Assembly: GCA_044228505.1 (NCBI GenBank)
Contig: JBGAUT010000003.1
Coordinates: 186,001 to 250,000, forward strand
Source of the DNA: JAEUKA01 sp044228505
GTDB lineage: Bacteria; Myxococcota_A; Polyangia; Palsa-1104; JAEUJZ01
DNA: 64,000 nucleotides
Direction: 5' to 3'
The notes below the pieces were generated by a model. That model was not told the DNA's origin and ran no database searches. It worked only from the letters and a program-made list of their open reading frames with translations. The first letter of the stretch is position 1, and the number at the start of each line of letters is the position of its first letter. Position numbers and translations under genes: made by a program. Positions 18,301 to 25,994 of the stretch are shown in pieces.

Positions 18301-20700
18301 AAGTTCCATGCCACGGAGATTGCCTGTCGGGTGAACGCTTGCTTTGGCTTTTACGCTCCGTACGGAGAGCCTGTCCGCAGCTCGATCAGTGCCTTCACGC
18401 GGGCGCAACAGATTGGACTCGAGTCAGGAGATTACTACTATGCCTCGCTCGCGTTCCTGTACGTTCCGCTCACTCTGCTGCGACTGGGGGACTCCTTAGA
18501 TACAGTACGCGAAGAGATCACCCGTGGCTTGACGGTGATGAAGCGTACTCAGGACCAAACGGGGCTCGCCGGATTGCAACTGATTCGACAAGTGATCGCC
18601 TGTCTGCAAGGCCAGACACAGAGTCCGACCTCGTTCAACAGTGCAGAGTTTGATGTGACGCAGTGGTTGGCACATGTTGACGCGATGAAGCTCGGTGGCA
18701 TGAGATGCCTCTACCTGATCTATCAACTGGAGGTCTGTTATCTCCATGGAAAATATCAGGATGCGCTAGCGCATGCCGAAGGAGCGGAGCGCTTGCTCGG
18801 TGCCGCGGTCGGTCTTCACTATTCAACCGACCATCCGTTCTATACCGCGCTCGCACTGACCGCGCAGTACGATACGGCCCCTGCAGAGCAACGCCCTGCA
18901 CAGCGGGCAGCCATGAATGTCCATCTGGCCACCCTAGAGAGACTCAAGCAGGGCTCTGCCAGCAATGAAGCGCACCGCCACGCGTTGGTCGCAGCAGAGA
19001 TCCACCGGATTTCCGGTGAAGCCACGCAAGCGCTCGAACTGTACGGGCAAGCGATTGCTCTCGCTCGAGCCAATGGCTTTCCTCACCATGAAGCGCTGGG
19101 TCACGAGCTGCTGGCCAGGTTCCATTTGGCTCAGAAGGACGTCAAGGCCGCCTCGGAGCATTTGACCAAAGCGCGCTTCGAATACGAGCGATGGGGGGCT
19201 AGCGTCAAGGTTGCTCAGCTTACGGAACAGTACACCCGGCAGTTCTCTGTACTCGAAGCGGTGCCGGGTCCGGTGCGTGAACCTTTGAACAGAGTCACGG
19301 ACACCACCACCACGATGTGGATGTCCGGGCAGAGCCTTGATGTTGTCAGCGTTCTGAGAGCATCTCAGGCGATCTCGAGCGAGATCGTGCTCACCAAGGT
19401 TCTTGACCGCGTGATGCGGGTGGTGGTCGCCAGTGCAGGGGCCCAGCGCGGATTCCTGGTGCTCAAGCGCGACGACTCTCTGTGGGTGGAGGCACTCATC
19501 GTCGTGGATCCGGAGCGCGTCGAAGTGGGTCTGCACATCCCATTGGATGCCCGTTCCGATTTGGCCGCCACCATGATCCACTATGTGGCCCGCAGCCATG
19601 AGACCGTGGTCATCGGCGAGGCCACGAGCGCACCCCGCTTCGCGTCAGATCCGTACATTGCTCGTGAGCGCCCGAAGTCGATCCTCTGTCTCGCTCTCCT
19701 TCATCAGGGGCGTCTGGTTGGCATCGTGTACTTGGAAAACAATGTCTCTACCAATGTATTTACGCACGAGCGGGTTGAGCTGCTCCGCTTGATCTCTTCG
19801 CAGGCTGCGATTTCGGTTGAGAACGCACAGCTCTACTCCAATCTTCAGCAAGCGACCGAGAAGCTCAAGCAGAGCAATGAGAACTTGGAGCAGCAAGTTG
19901 CGCAGCGCACGGCACAGCTTAGCAAGGCACTGAACGAACTGTGGAGCGAGATGGATCTTGCACGAAAGATCCAGACCGTTCTGTTGCCGACAGACGCCAA
20001 GATTCCCGGATACGAACTGACGGCGATCATGCGGCCTGCTGCTACCGTGGGGGGCGACTACTACGACGTCTTTCAGGAGGCCGGAACGAACTGGCTCCTG
20101 ATTGGGGATGTGTCAGGCCACGGTGTCAGTGCAGGACTCTGTATGATGATGGTTCAGACTGCGGTCCGTGCGGTAGCACGTACGTTGCAGAGTCAGCCAA
20201 GCGGGCGGCGTCCTGCCGAGATTCTGACGCTCGTCAACTCCGCGATTCACCGAAACCTGAGCGAGATCGGCAAAGATCACTACATGACGATCTCTGCATT
20301 CTGCTTTCAGGACAACCAGGTTCGTTACGCGGGCCTCCACCAAGACATCCTGGTCTACCGTGCGTTGAAGCGGAAGATCGAACGGATTGAGACCCGTGGC
20401 GTCTGGTTGGGCGTACTCCCAAGCGTAGATGGTATGCTGTTTGAGGATCAATTGGAACTGGCTCCTGACGATGTCATGTTGCTGTTTACCGATGGCGTGA
20501 CCGAAGCGAGTATCGGTAAACGAAAATATCTCCAGACCGATGGATTGGAATCCATGCTGCAAGAGATTATCCACACAGCTCAAGGAACTGCTCAAATAGT
20601 GGATTTCATTTTACAGCGTCTAAAGGATTATGTTGTAAAAGATGACATCACGCTAATTGCGGTGAAAAAGCTGCGGGATGGGAATGAAAACCATGCCTAA
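15343..20700 (+). CDS. Giant kinase-like/STAND ATPase/TPR/GAF/SpoIIE phosphatase hub (1785 aa)
   Basis: The N-terminus is a protein-kinase fold (about 7-265) of the type seen in cyanobacterial multi-domain kinases, with catalytic loop HKDIKPQN (126-133, Lys replacing Arg) and DFG. An AAA/STAND ATPase follows, with GGPSGVGKS (about 327-335) and LFLDDLQWAD (about 455). Next come a long helical TPR-like region (about 700-1310), a GAF domain (about 1345-1495), a coiled coil (about 1495-1540), and a SpoIIE/PP2C phosphatase (about 1560-1780) with GGDYYD, GDVSGHG, FTDGV and DDIT all intact. The usual version of this family ends in a histidine kinase; here a phosphatase replaces it. The protein should dephosphorylate STAS proteins such as its neighbours. 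The 3' end overlaps the next GHKL gene. The N-terminal 450 bp and the 3' end are AT-rich. Confidence 0.9.
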   Translation: MISLPGYEFTTVLHEGISTIIVRGHRIADDVPVVAKLLRSEYPRARDLARLRHEFGILRQLNLPNVVKAYAIEKFGNGIVLILEGIAAQALSDHIHRKTLDLQTSLRIALTLAEILAELHKHHITHKDIKPQNILIEEATGKVYLIDFGVASHLSQETQNSTPAHALEGTLAYMSPEQTGRMNRSIDHRTDYYSLGVTLYEMLVGALPFASTDPVELVHQHIAVSPVAPHQRNPRIPQMVSDLVMKLLAKAAEARYQNASGIVADLKECLSQLHLNGTVSEFPLGRHDISDTPQIPQKLYGRERHVAALMDAFERVSGGRSELLLVGGPSGVGKSVLIQEVNQAIARKGGDFVSGKFDQLHRTLPFAAFTQAFRELVRHLLMLPETQLGQWRSRLTAALGANAQLIIDLIPELEFVLGAQPPVATLGPTESQLRFGLVMQNFVRVFCTAGHPVVLFLDDLQWADPASLWLLQLLLTDVERGHLLIVGAYRDNEVDVAHPLRATIQQLRKHDVETTEVTLEPLALADVRLMLAETFGQHAAGPVDSLARQVHAKTQGNPFFIIQFLSALHKSGLLYLDPVQSKWTWDVARIAAAPLTDNVVEFMSGQIQKLPMETQRLLAQAASIGFQFGISTLASIADLSPLAISTALWPALGQGLLMPMSSDYRLVPGPEALDGIPVVSDVDFNVSYRFLHDRVQQAAYSLIPAEERPALHLKIGRGFRQNLPATPRAEVIFEVVHHLNAGSSCLTELAERSDLARLNLQAGRMAKAATAYAAAADFFAAGVVQLDSSIWETDYELAFDLHRDQAECEYLAGRFAKAESLLAQLLERVASNLQRTEILGLRMMLYASQGRFVEGVSAGREGLKLLGIELPVGPADCFAVLMAEIGSIDKILSAGSITALVDAPLLAAKDKQAALRLMMDLSPLAYQAEPPLFAVIVAKQVSLSLVFGNASISAYGYVTYGIIMAGAFNRYAEAIALGHLALLLVEKFHATEIACRVNACFGFYAPYGEPVRSSISAFTRAQQIGLESGDYYYASLAFLYVPLTLLRLGDSLDTVREEITRGLTVMKRTQDQTGLAGLQLIRQVIACLQGQTQSPTSFNSAEFDVTQWLAHVDAMKLGGMRCLYLIYQLEVCYLHGKYQDALAHAEGAERLLGAAVGLHYSTDHPFYTALALTAQYDTAPAEQRPAQRAAMNVHLATLERLKQGSASNEAHRHALVAAEIHRISGEATQALELYGQAIALARANGFPHHEALGHELLARFHLAQKDVKAASEHLTKARFEYERWGASVKVAQLTEQYTRQFSVLEAVPGPVREPLNRVTDTTTTMWMSGQSLDVVSVLRASQAISSEIVLTKVLDRVMRVVVASAGAQRGFLVLKRDDSLWVEALIVVDPERVEVGLHIPLDARSDLAATMIHYVARSHETVVIGEATSAPRFASDPYIARERPKSILCLALLHQGRLVGIVYLENNVSTNVFTHERVELLRLISSQAAISVENAQLYSNLQQATEKLKQSNENLEQQVAQRTAQLSKALNELWSEMDLARKIQTVLLPTDAKIPGYELTAIMRPAATVGGDYYDVFQEAGTNWLLIGDVSGHGVSAGLCMMMVQTAVRAVARTLQSQPSGRRPAEILTLVNSAIHRNLSEIGKDHYMTISAFCFQDNQVRYAGLHQDILVYRALKRKIERIETRGVWLGVLPSVDGMLFEDQLELAPDDVMLLFTDGVTEASIGKRKYLQTDGLESMLQEIIHTAQGTAQIVDFILQRLKDYVVKDDITLIAVKKLRDGNENHA

Positions 20701-21157
20701 GATAATTGATGTAGTGATACCCAAAAGCTGGGACTTCGTAAGGAATGTTAGGTCAAAGGTCGAGGAAGAGTTAGGTGATTTACCTTTGAGCCTACGCTAT
20801 GCTGCCGGAATGGTTGCTTCGGAGCTCGCTGGAAATGCCATCAAGTATGGAGATCCCAATGGGCCCGTACCTCCTCACCTTTCTTGCGAGGTCACAGATA
20901 AAAAGGTTGTGATCGAAGTCAGTAATTACGTTCAGTCGCAAGAACTGGTGCATGAAGTGCAAAGCCGAGTCGAACAGATGTCAAAAGCTGAAGACATTGA
21001 GGCTTTATTTATCAAACGACTCATCAGTTTTCTCAATGAGACAGCCCAAGGAAGTCAGCTCGGTCTTTATCGAATTGGATATGAAGGAGGATTCAATCTA
21101 AACAGCTCATATCAAAATTCAATTCTGACACTCCGGGCAACGAGAGGGATACCATGA
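20693..21157 (+). CDS. GHKL/HATPase-type regulator, copy 2 (Slr1658/SiaB-like)
   Basis: This 154-residue paralogue of the protein encoded at 11067 has ELAGNAIKYGD (Asn48), IEVSNYVQS in place of a DxGxG G1 box, and GSQLGLYRIGYEGGF near the C-terminus. It is predicted to pair with the STAS protein encoded immediately downstream, with which it shares an ATGA overlap. ATG 20693 gives alignment with copy 1 (MPKIIDVVIPKSW against MNKNISMDIPVTW) and overlaps the hub gene's stop by 8 bp; ATGs at 20678 and 20684 are alternatives. The overlap indicates that hub, GHKL and STAS are made together. The region is AT-richer than the middle of the hub. Kinase activity is inferred only. Confidence 0.7.
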   Translation: MPKIIDVVIPKSWDFVRNVRSKVEEELGDLPLSLRYAAGMVASELAGNAIKYGDPNGPVPPHLSCEVTDKKVVIEVSNYVQSQELVHEVQSRVEQMSKAEDIEALFIKRLISFLNETAQGSQLGLYRIGYEGGFNLNSSYQNSILTLRATRGIP

Positions 21158-21522
21158 CCAACGAAGAGATCTCCTATTCATTCGAAGAAACGGGCATCCG
21201 TGTCGTTCGCAACGAGCACAGTGCGAGAATCATATGGCTGGGTGTTTGGGACGTTCGGTCTCCTGATGTCGGTATTGGCCCTTTCTTCAAAGCGCTGCTA
21301 CCGACTCTATCTGGTAAGAAAGTGGCCGTCGATTTTTGCGAATGTGAATATATCAATTCATCGTCGATCAATACTCTGTTCCAGCTTTTGAAAGACTTGA
21401 ACGCAAAGGAACTCGATACCGAGCTTCTGTATAACTCTGCTGTGGAATGGCAACGAATCACATTCCGTAGTGTAAAGACTGTCATTCAGACTCTGTCCCA
21501 CATTCATGTCACCGCCAATTGA
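21154..21522 (+). CDS. STAS-like anti-sigma antagonist, copy 2 (Slr1659-like)
   Basis: The 122-residue STAS-like protein contains KVAVDFCECEYINSSSINTL, where Ser70 aligns with the phosphorylated serine of SpoIIAA, so the switch site is intact. YNSAVEWQRITFRSVKTV is shared with copy 1. The most economical model is that the GHKL protein phosphorylates this STAS protein and the hub's SpoIIE domain dephosphorylates it. It is the last gene of the coupled hub-GHKL-STAS run; 297 bp separate it from the next kinase gene. No sigma factor is encoded nearby, so the downstream partner is unknown. Confidence 0.7.
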   Translation: MTNEEISYSFEETGIRVVRNEHSARIIWLGVWDVRSPDVGIGPFFKALLPTLSGKKVAVDFCECEYINSSSINTLFQLLKDLNAKELDTELLYNSAVEWQRITFRSVKTVIQTLSHIHVTAN

Positions 21523-21724
21523 GTGGGCTCGGCGAAATTTGATCTCGCAGAGAAATTTTCAGGATATTTCATACTTCCTACTACTCGTCAGTCAGACTCC
21601 TACTGAATGTCCTGATTGACCACATAGTGGCTGAATGAGGCACCGAAAATGCGAGCGTAGCGCAGAAGAGTTGCTCGATATCGGTACCCATTGGTGCTAA
21701 CTCATAGCTCGCCGGGATTCCAAT

Positions 21725-21745
21725 CTCAAACGGAGCCGGTTTGAG
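21725..21745. repeat. Short inverted repeat in the STAS-kinase intergenic region
   Basis: CTCAAAC (21725-21731) and GTTTGAG (21739-21745) form a 7-bp stem with a 7-nt loop, about 75 bp upstream of the TTG start at 21820. It could be an operator or a transcript hairpin. Nothing else stands out in the 297-bp gap. Confidence 0.25.
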
Positions 21746-21819
21746 TCGGCCTTGGTCCTGGATAACCGTTGACTACAAACACCTAGGTCATTCATTATTA
21801 GCAGAGGGACGAGGGATCG

Positions 21820-24800
21820 TTGGCTCGGGCAGTCAAGCTAGTTGGGAACCGGTACGAACTTGTCGAGCAAATTGGTGCCGGCGGAATGGGTATTGTTTAC
21901 AAGGCCCTGGACCGATTGCGTGGCGAGTATGTCGCGTTGAAGAGCGTCTTTCCTCCGTTGGCGAAGCCGGAGCCATCGCCTGGCACAAGTCCGGTCGGAC
22001 GAACCGAGTTAGCCATTTCTGCGGCACGCTCTCGAACGAAGCAACGAGCGAGCACTGCCCAGCAAGAAACTGCGGCAAACATGTGGACGGCCCCCATGTC
22101 CCCCCAGGAGGCGAAGCGGCCTGCGCTGGTGGCTCTTTCTCGGGAGTTTCGCACCCTCGCATCGTTGCGTCATCCGTACATAATTACGGTTCTAGATTAT
22201 GGGTTCGATGCGCACCGAAGTCCGTTTTTCACAATGGAGCTGGTCAGCGGCGGCAAAGGTCTGCTGGATGGGAATCGCAATCGGACCTTCCTGGAACGGA
22301 TGGAACTGCTGTTCCAGATCGCGCAAGCTCTTAGCTATCTGCATCGGTGCGGAGTTTTGCATCGAGATCTCAAACCAGCGAACATTCTAGTAATTCAGTC
22401 ACCAACGGGGCCACAGGTCAAGGTGCTCGACTTTGGCCTGGCACTTATCAAAGCAGTCGAGCCTACCGGTAGCTCTGAGATTTCCGGAACGATGGCCTAC
22501 ATGGCACCGGAACTGCTGCGAGGTGTGGCAGCCAGCGAGTCCTCCGATTTGTACGCTTTCGGTGCGACTGCCTTTGAGCTGTTGTCCGGACATCCACTGT
22601 TTGCGGGATCGACTCCCAGCACACTGCTTGGTGAGATTCTGGATCGCACTCCGAACCTTCATGAACTGGTGGTTCCTTCTGCGCTGCGTGAGCTGCTAGA
22701 TCGGCTGTTGGCGAAGGAACGGAGCAACCGTCCGAGTGATGCCGCATTGGTATGCGCGCAGCTCGCTGAATCGGTCGGTCTTCCCGCACCGGCAGAGACC
22801 AGCAGCATTCGGGAGAGCTTCCTGCAAGCCGCGGCATTCGTGGCCAGGGAAAAGGAGGTTGAGGAGTTGGTCGCCGCGCTCGATGACGCGCTCGGTGGCA
22901 GAGGTAGTAGTTGGTTGGTAGGGGGAGAGAGCGGGGTCGGCAAGTCTCGCCTTCTTGAGGAAGTACGAATTCAGGCACTCATTCGTGGGGCACAGGTTCT
23001 ACGGGGGCACGCTCTCACAATTGGCGGAGGCTCTCCCTATCATGTGCTGCGAGAAGTACTACGGGCTCTGTGTCTGCAAGTCGATCTTTCGGACCATGAG
23101 GCCAGCGTTCTGCGCGCACTGATTCCGGACTTGGCGGATCTGCTAGAACGACCCGTCCACGAGGCACCACGGTTGGATGCTAAGGCGACCCAAGAGCAGC
23201 TGCTCCGGGTCATTGCAGAAGTATTTACATACATTCACGTTCCGACCGTGCTGCTGCTGGAGGACATCCAGTGGGCGGGAATTGAGAGCATCCTTGCCAT
23301 AGGTCGCTTGACGCGCAACTTGAGGAAGCGTCCCATTGTCGTCATCGCGAGCTACCGAGATGATGAAGCACCGTGGGTACCCTCGGCTCTGCCCGCCATG
23401 GAAGTTGTCAAACTGTCCCGGTTCGATCGCGAGAGCATCGCCGCCCTGAGTGAATCGATGCTGGGCCCCGATGGCTGTCAGCAGGAGTTGGTGGATCTGC
23501 TCCAGCGTGAAACGGAAGGGAATGTCTACTTCATCGTGGAGGTGTTGCGTACCCTTGCAGAAGAGCGGGGGATGCTCAGCCAAATTGGAAGCGGAAATCT
23601 TCCTAGTAAGGTATTCGCGGGAGGCATCAGGGCGGTGGTTGAGCGTCGGCTGAACCGGGTTCCGGTGAGTGCTCGACCGTTACTTCGACTGGCTGCTGTG
23701 GCCGGCCGCCAGCTCGATCTGGCGGTGTTGCGTAGAGTGGAGCAGAGGATTGATCCCTGGCTGGAAGCCTGTGCCAGCGTGGCGGTGATTGAGGCAGCGG
23801 AAGAGCATTGGCGCTTCACCCATGACAAGCTCCGCGAACGCTTGTTGGAAGAGCTTTCGATCGAGCAGCGGAGGGCTCTGCATCTTCAGACCGCTGAGCT
23901 GCTCGAGCAAGTCTATTCCGAGACCGAACGCGACCCGACTCTGCTCGCTTACCACTACGGAGAAGCGGGAGTCGTTGAGAAAGCCATGCCCTACGCGCTG
24001 CAAGCGGGAGAGATGGCGTTAAGGGAAGGAGCGATTCAGGAAGCGCTGTCTCATTTCGAACGGTATTTGGCTGGTGCTGCAGAGCATGAGTTCGATTCTC
24101 TGCTGGTGGCGCGGACCCAGCGGCTGGCCGGAGTTGCCCTGCTCGGGTTAGGTAGGCTGTCGGATTGTCTGGTGAGGTTTCGGGAAGCGTGGCGGTTGTT
24201 GGGATTCCCGATTCCCACTGGGCCACTAGCCATCACGACCGACTGTATCGAACCAATGGAGCGGCACGTTGCTGAGGCGCTGGCCGCTGTCTGTGGACAG
24301 ATCACCGATGCCGAGCGAGCACAACAGACTGCGAACGAGGTCACGGAGCTGGCGATGACGAGCCTGAGCCCGCTGTTGTCTCTGGGGGCTGGTCACAGTG
24401 CCTACTACGTCAGCCTGCTTGGATTGAGAGTTTCCGAGAAATTCCATTTTGTTGAGAGAGCTGCATATTATTCATTCTACAATTCGTATATCGTCAGCTT
24501 GGCTCCGGCAAAACGTCTTTCGGCTTCGTATTTTCAATTGGGCGTTGATTTACATACGAGTGGTTTGGTTTCAGAAAATGCCAGTACGCTGGTAAGTGGA
24601 TTGCTAACGCTCTCGAATTGTAATTGGGATGACGCACTTAGCTGTTTTTATGTATTAAAAGAGACCGCGAATGGTCTTGTTGTAAATAATGTATCGTTTC
24701 TTTGCGAGATGCAGACTATCGCAATTGAGTATTATCGGGGTAATTATAAGAAAGTAGTTTCACACAGCTCATCATTGATCTCTCGTGTCACGACTCATGG

Positions 24801-25476
24801 CAACATCCAACACTTAGGCTGGAGTCATACCTCGAAGGCGCTCGGGCTGTGGCGCATGGGACTGACAGTGGCTGCGGAGACAGAGCTGCGCGAAGCTGAG
24901 AAATTCGTCAAAAAATCTCAAGATTTGCCATGCATGAAGTTGATCTGTAGCTGTATGGCAGCAATATCGCTACAGATGAATAATACTCGAGAAGCCAGCC
25001 AATGGGCGGATCAATCACTCGCTTTCGCTAGTCAAATCTCTCCAACCGAGCATTCGTTCCTGGAAGGATATGCCACGCTGGTTGAGGTGTACTGTTCACT
25101 TTGGGCCAATAGCACGCATGTTGAAGAGCGCGCTGAAATGTTTGAGAAGCTACGCCAGGCGAGCGTCGATCTACGGAAGTATGCAGGTATATTTTTGCTT
25201 GGTCGGCCAAGGATGTTGATTCATAAAGGTCAATTGGCGGCCGCAAACGGTGAGATGGACAAGGCTCGTTTGCTGTGGAAACTGGCTCTCTGTCGGGCTC
25301 AGAGATGTCGAATGCCCTACGATGAAAGCCTCGCTCACCGCGTACTTTCGGAGAGCTGGCCAGATAGCGATCCGAGGCGGCAAGCGCACGCGAAGCTGGC
25401 ACACCACGGCTTCCTCCGCATTGGCGCTACCCAGCAGGCGACGCTGGCAGAAAAGCTACTCTCAGAGTCGCCCTGA
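21820..25476 (+). CDS. Ser/Thr kinase - AAA/STAND ATPase - TPR regulator (1218 aa)
   Basis: The kinase domain (about 12-320) has IGAGGMGIVYKA, Lys41 in VALK, HRDLKPANIL (from 181), LDFGLA and GTMAYMAPELL, so it should be active. Between Lys41 and the alpha-C Glu (about 109) lies a Ser/Thr/Pro/Ala-rich insertion some 45-50 residues longer than usual. The ATPase follows (GGESGVGKSRL, then LLLEDIQWAG), then a helical TPR region. The start is a TTG at 21820 with GAGGGA upstream; the translation reaches the kinase Gly loop within 20 residues, which supports it. No membrane helix is seen. A block at about 24430-24790, in the TPR part, is markedly AT-rich. The gene lies on the same strand as the partner-switching genes and may be their input or output. 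Confidence 0.85.
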   Translation: MARAVKLVGNRYELVEQIGAGGMGIVYKALDRLRGEYVALKSVFPPLAKPEPSPGTSPVGRTELAISAARSRTKQRASTAQQETAANMWTAPMSPQEAKRPALVALSREFRTLASLRHPYIITVLDYGFDAHRSPFFTMELVSGGKGLLDGNRNRTFLERMELLFQIAQALSYLHRCGVLHRDLKPANILVIQSPTGPQVKVLDFGLALIKAVEPTGSSEISGTMAYMAPELLRGVAASESSDLYAFGATAFELLSGHPLFAGSTPSTLLGEILDRTPNLHELVVPSALRELLDRLLAKERSNRPSDAALVCAQLAESVGLPAPAETSSIRESFLQAAAFVAREKEVEELVAALDDALGGRGSSWLVGGESGVGKSRLLEEVRIQALIRGAQVLRGHALTIGGGSPYHVLREVLRALCLQVDLSDHEASVLRALIPDLADLLERPVHEAPRLDAKATQEQLLRVIAEVFTYIHVPTVLLLEDIQWAGIESILAIGRLTRNLRKRPIVVIASYRDDEAPWVPSALPAMEVVKLSRFDRESIAALSESMLGPDGCQQELVDLLQRETEGNVYFIVEVLRTLAEERGMLSQIGSGNLPSKVFAGGIRAVVERRLNRVPVSARPLLRLAAVAGRQLDLAVLRRVEQRIDPWLEACASVAVIEAAEEHWRFTHDKLRERLLEELSIEQRRALHLQTAELLEQVYSETERDPTLLAYHYGEAGVVEKAMPYALQAGEMALREGAIQEALSHFERYLAGAAEHEFDSLLVARTQRLAGVALLGLGRLSDCLVRFREAWRLLGFPIPTGPLAITTDCIEPMERHVAEALAAVCGQITDAERAQQTANEVTELAMTSLSPLLSLGAGHSAYYVSLLGLRVSEKFHFVERAAYYSFYNSYIVSLAPAKRLSASYFQLGVDLHTSGLVSENASTLVSGLLTLSNCNWDDALSCFYVLKETANGLVVNNVSFLCEMQTIAIEYYRGNYKKVVSHSSSLISRVTTHGNIQHLGWSHTSKALGLWRMGLTVAAETELREAEKFVKKSQDLPCMKLICSCMAAISLQMNNTREASQWADQSLAFASQISPTEHSFLEGYATLVEVYCSLWANSTHVEERAEMFEKLRQASVDLRKYAGIFLLGRPRMLIHKGQLAAANGEMDKARLLWKLALCRAQRCRMPYDESLAHRVLSESWPDSDPRRQAHAKLAHHGFLRIGATQQATLAEKLLSESP

Positions 25477-25994
25477 TCCAGGGTTGTCTCTGCGGAGCGT
25501 GAGTCCTTACTCATCGAGGCGAGGGGGCGATTCTCGATCCCTCCCATATTCCAGTCACTTCCTACAGTCTGCGGTCGGGCGACATTATTCCGACCAAAGA
25601 ACTCGATTGATTTCTCGTCGATAAACGGACTTCTGACGGCCAGGCGGGAAGTAAGTGGGACACCTTATGATGTGAAAGAGTCATCGAGAAGATGCTTTTC
25701 ATACTGTCTTTGGGATGCGGTGGGCGAGCCGCGCCCCATTTGAACCATCGAATCCCGAGCAGACTTGCCACCAGTTGGGAGCGCCGGTGCAGCAGTTTGA
25801 AGTGATCCCGCTCGAACCATCGGTGGCACAGCATTTTTCTACCAAGCCCGCCCGCCCCGCTCGAATTCCTTGGTCCCAATGACCACGAGAAGAGGGAATG
25901 ATCTGGTGACCTCAAGCGTATCGTCGGCTTGTTTCTATGAGCGAGGGCAGGTCGATAATATGGTCTACGTCGGTCGGTAGTGACTGTGCGGGGT
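25477..25994. other. Intergenic region between two convergent genes, no gene recognised
   Basis: This 518-bp stretch separates a plus-strand kinase gene from the 3' end of a minus-strand lipoprotein gene. The only long frame (minus, 26122-25562) overlaps the lipoprotein gene and has an Arg/Ser/Pro-rich shadow-like composition. GAACCATCG occurs twice (about 25741 and 25817). No clear terminator hairpin with a T-run was found. Confidence 0.4.

Noticed and set aside
25720..25800. tRNA-like T-arm sequence (GGTTCAAAT on the minus strand)
   Set aside because: The flanking bases do not form the T-stem, and no acceptor or anticodon arm can be built.
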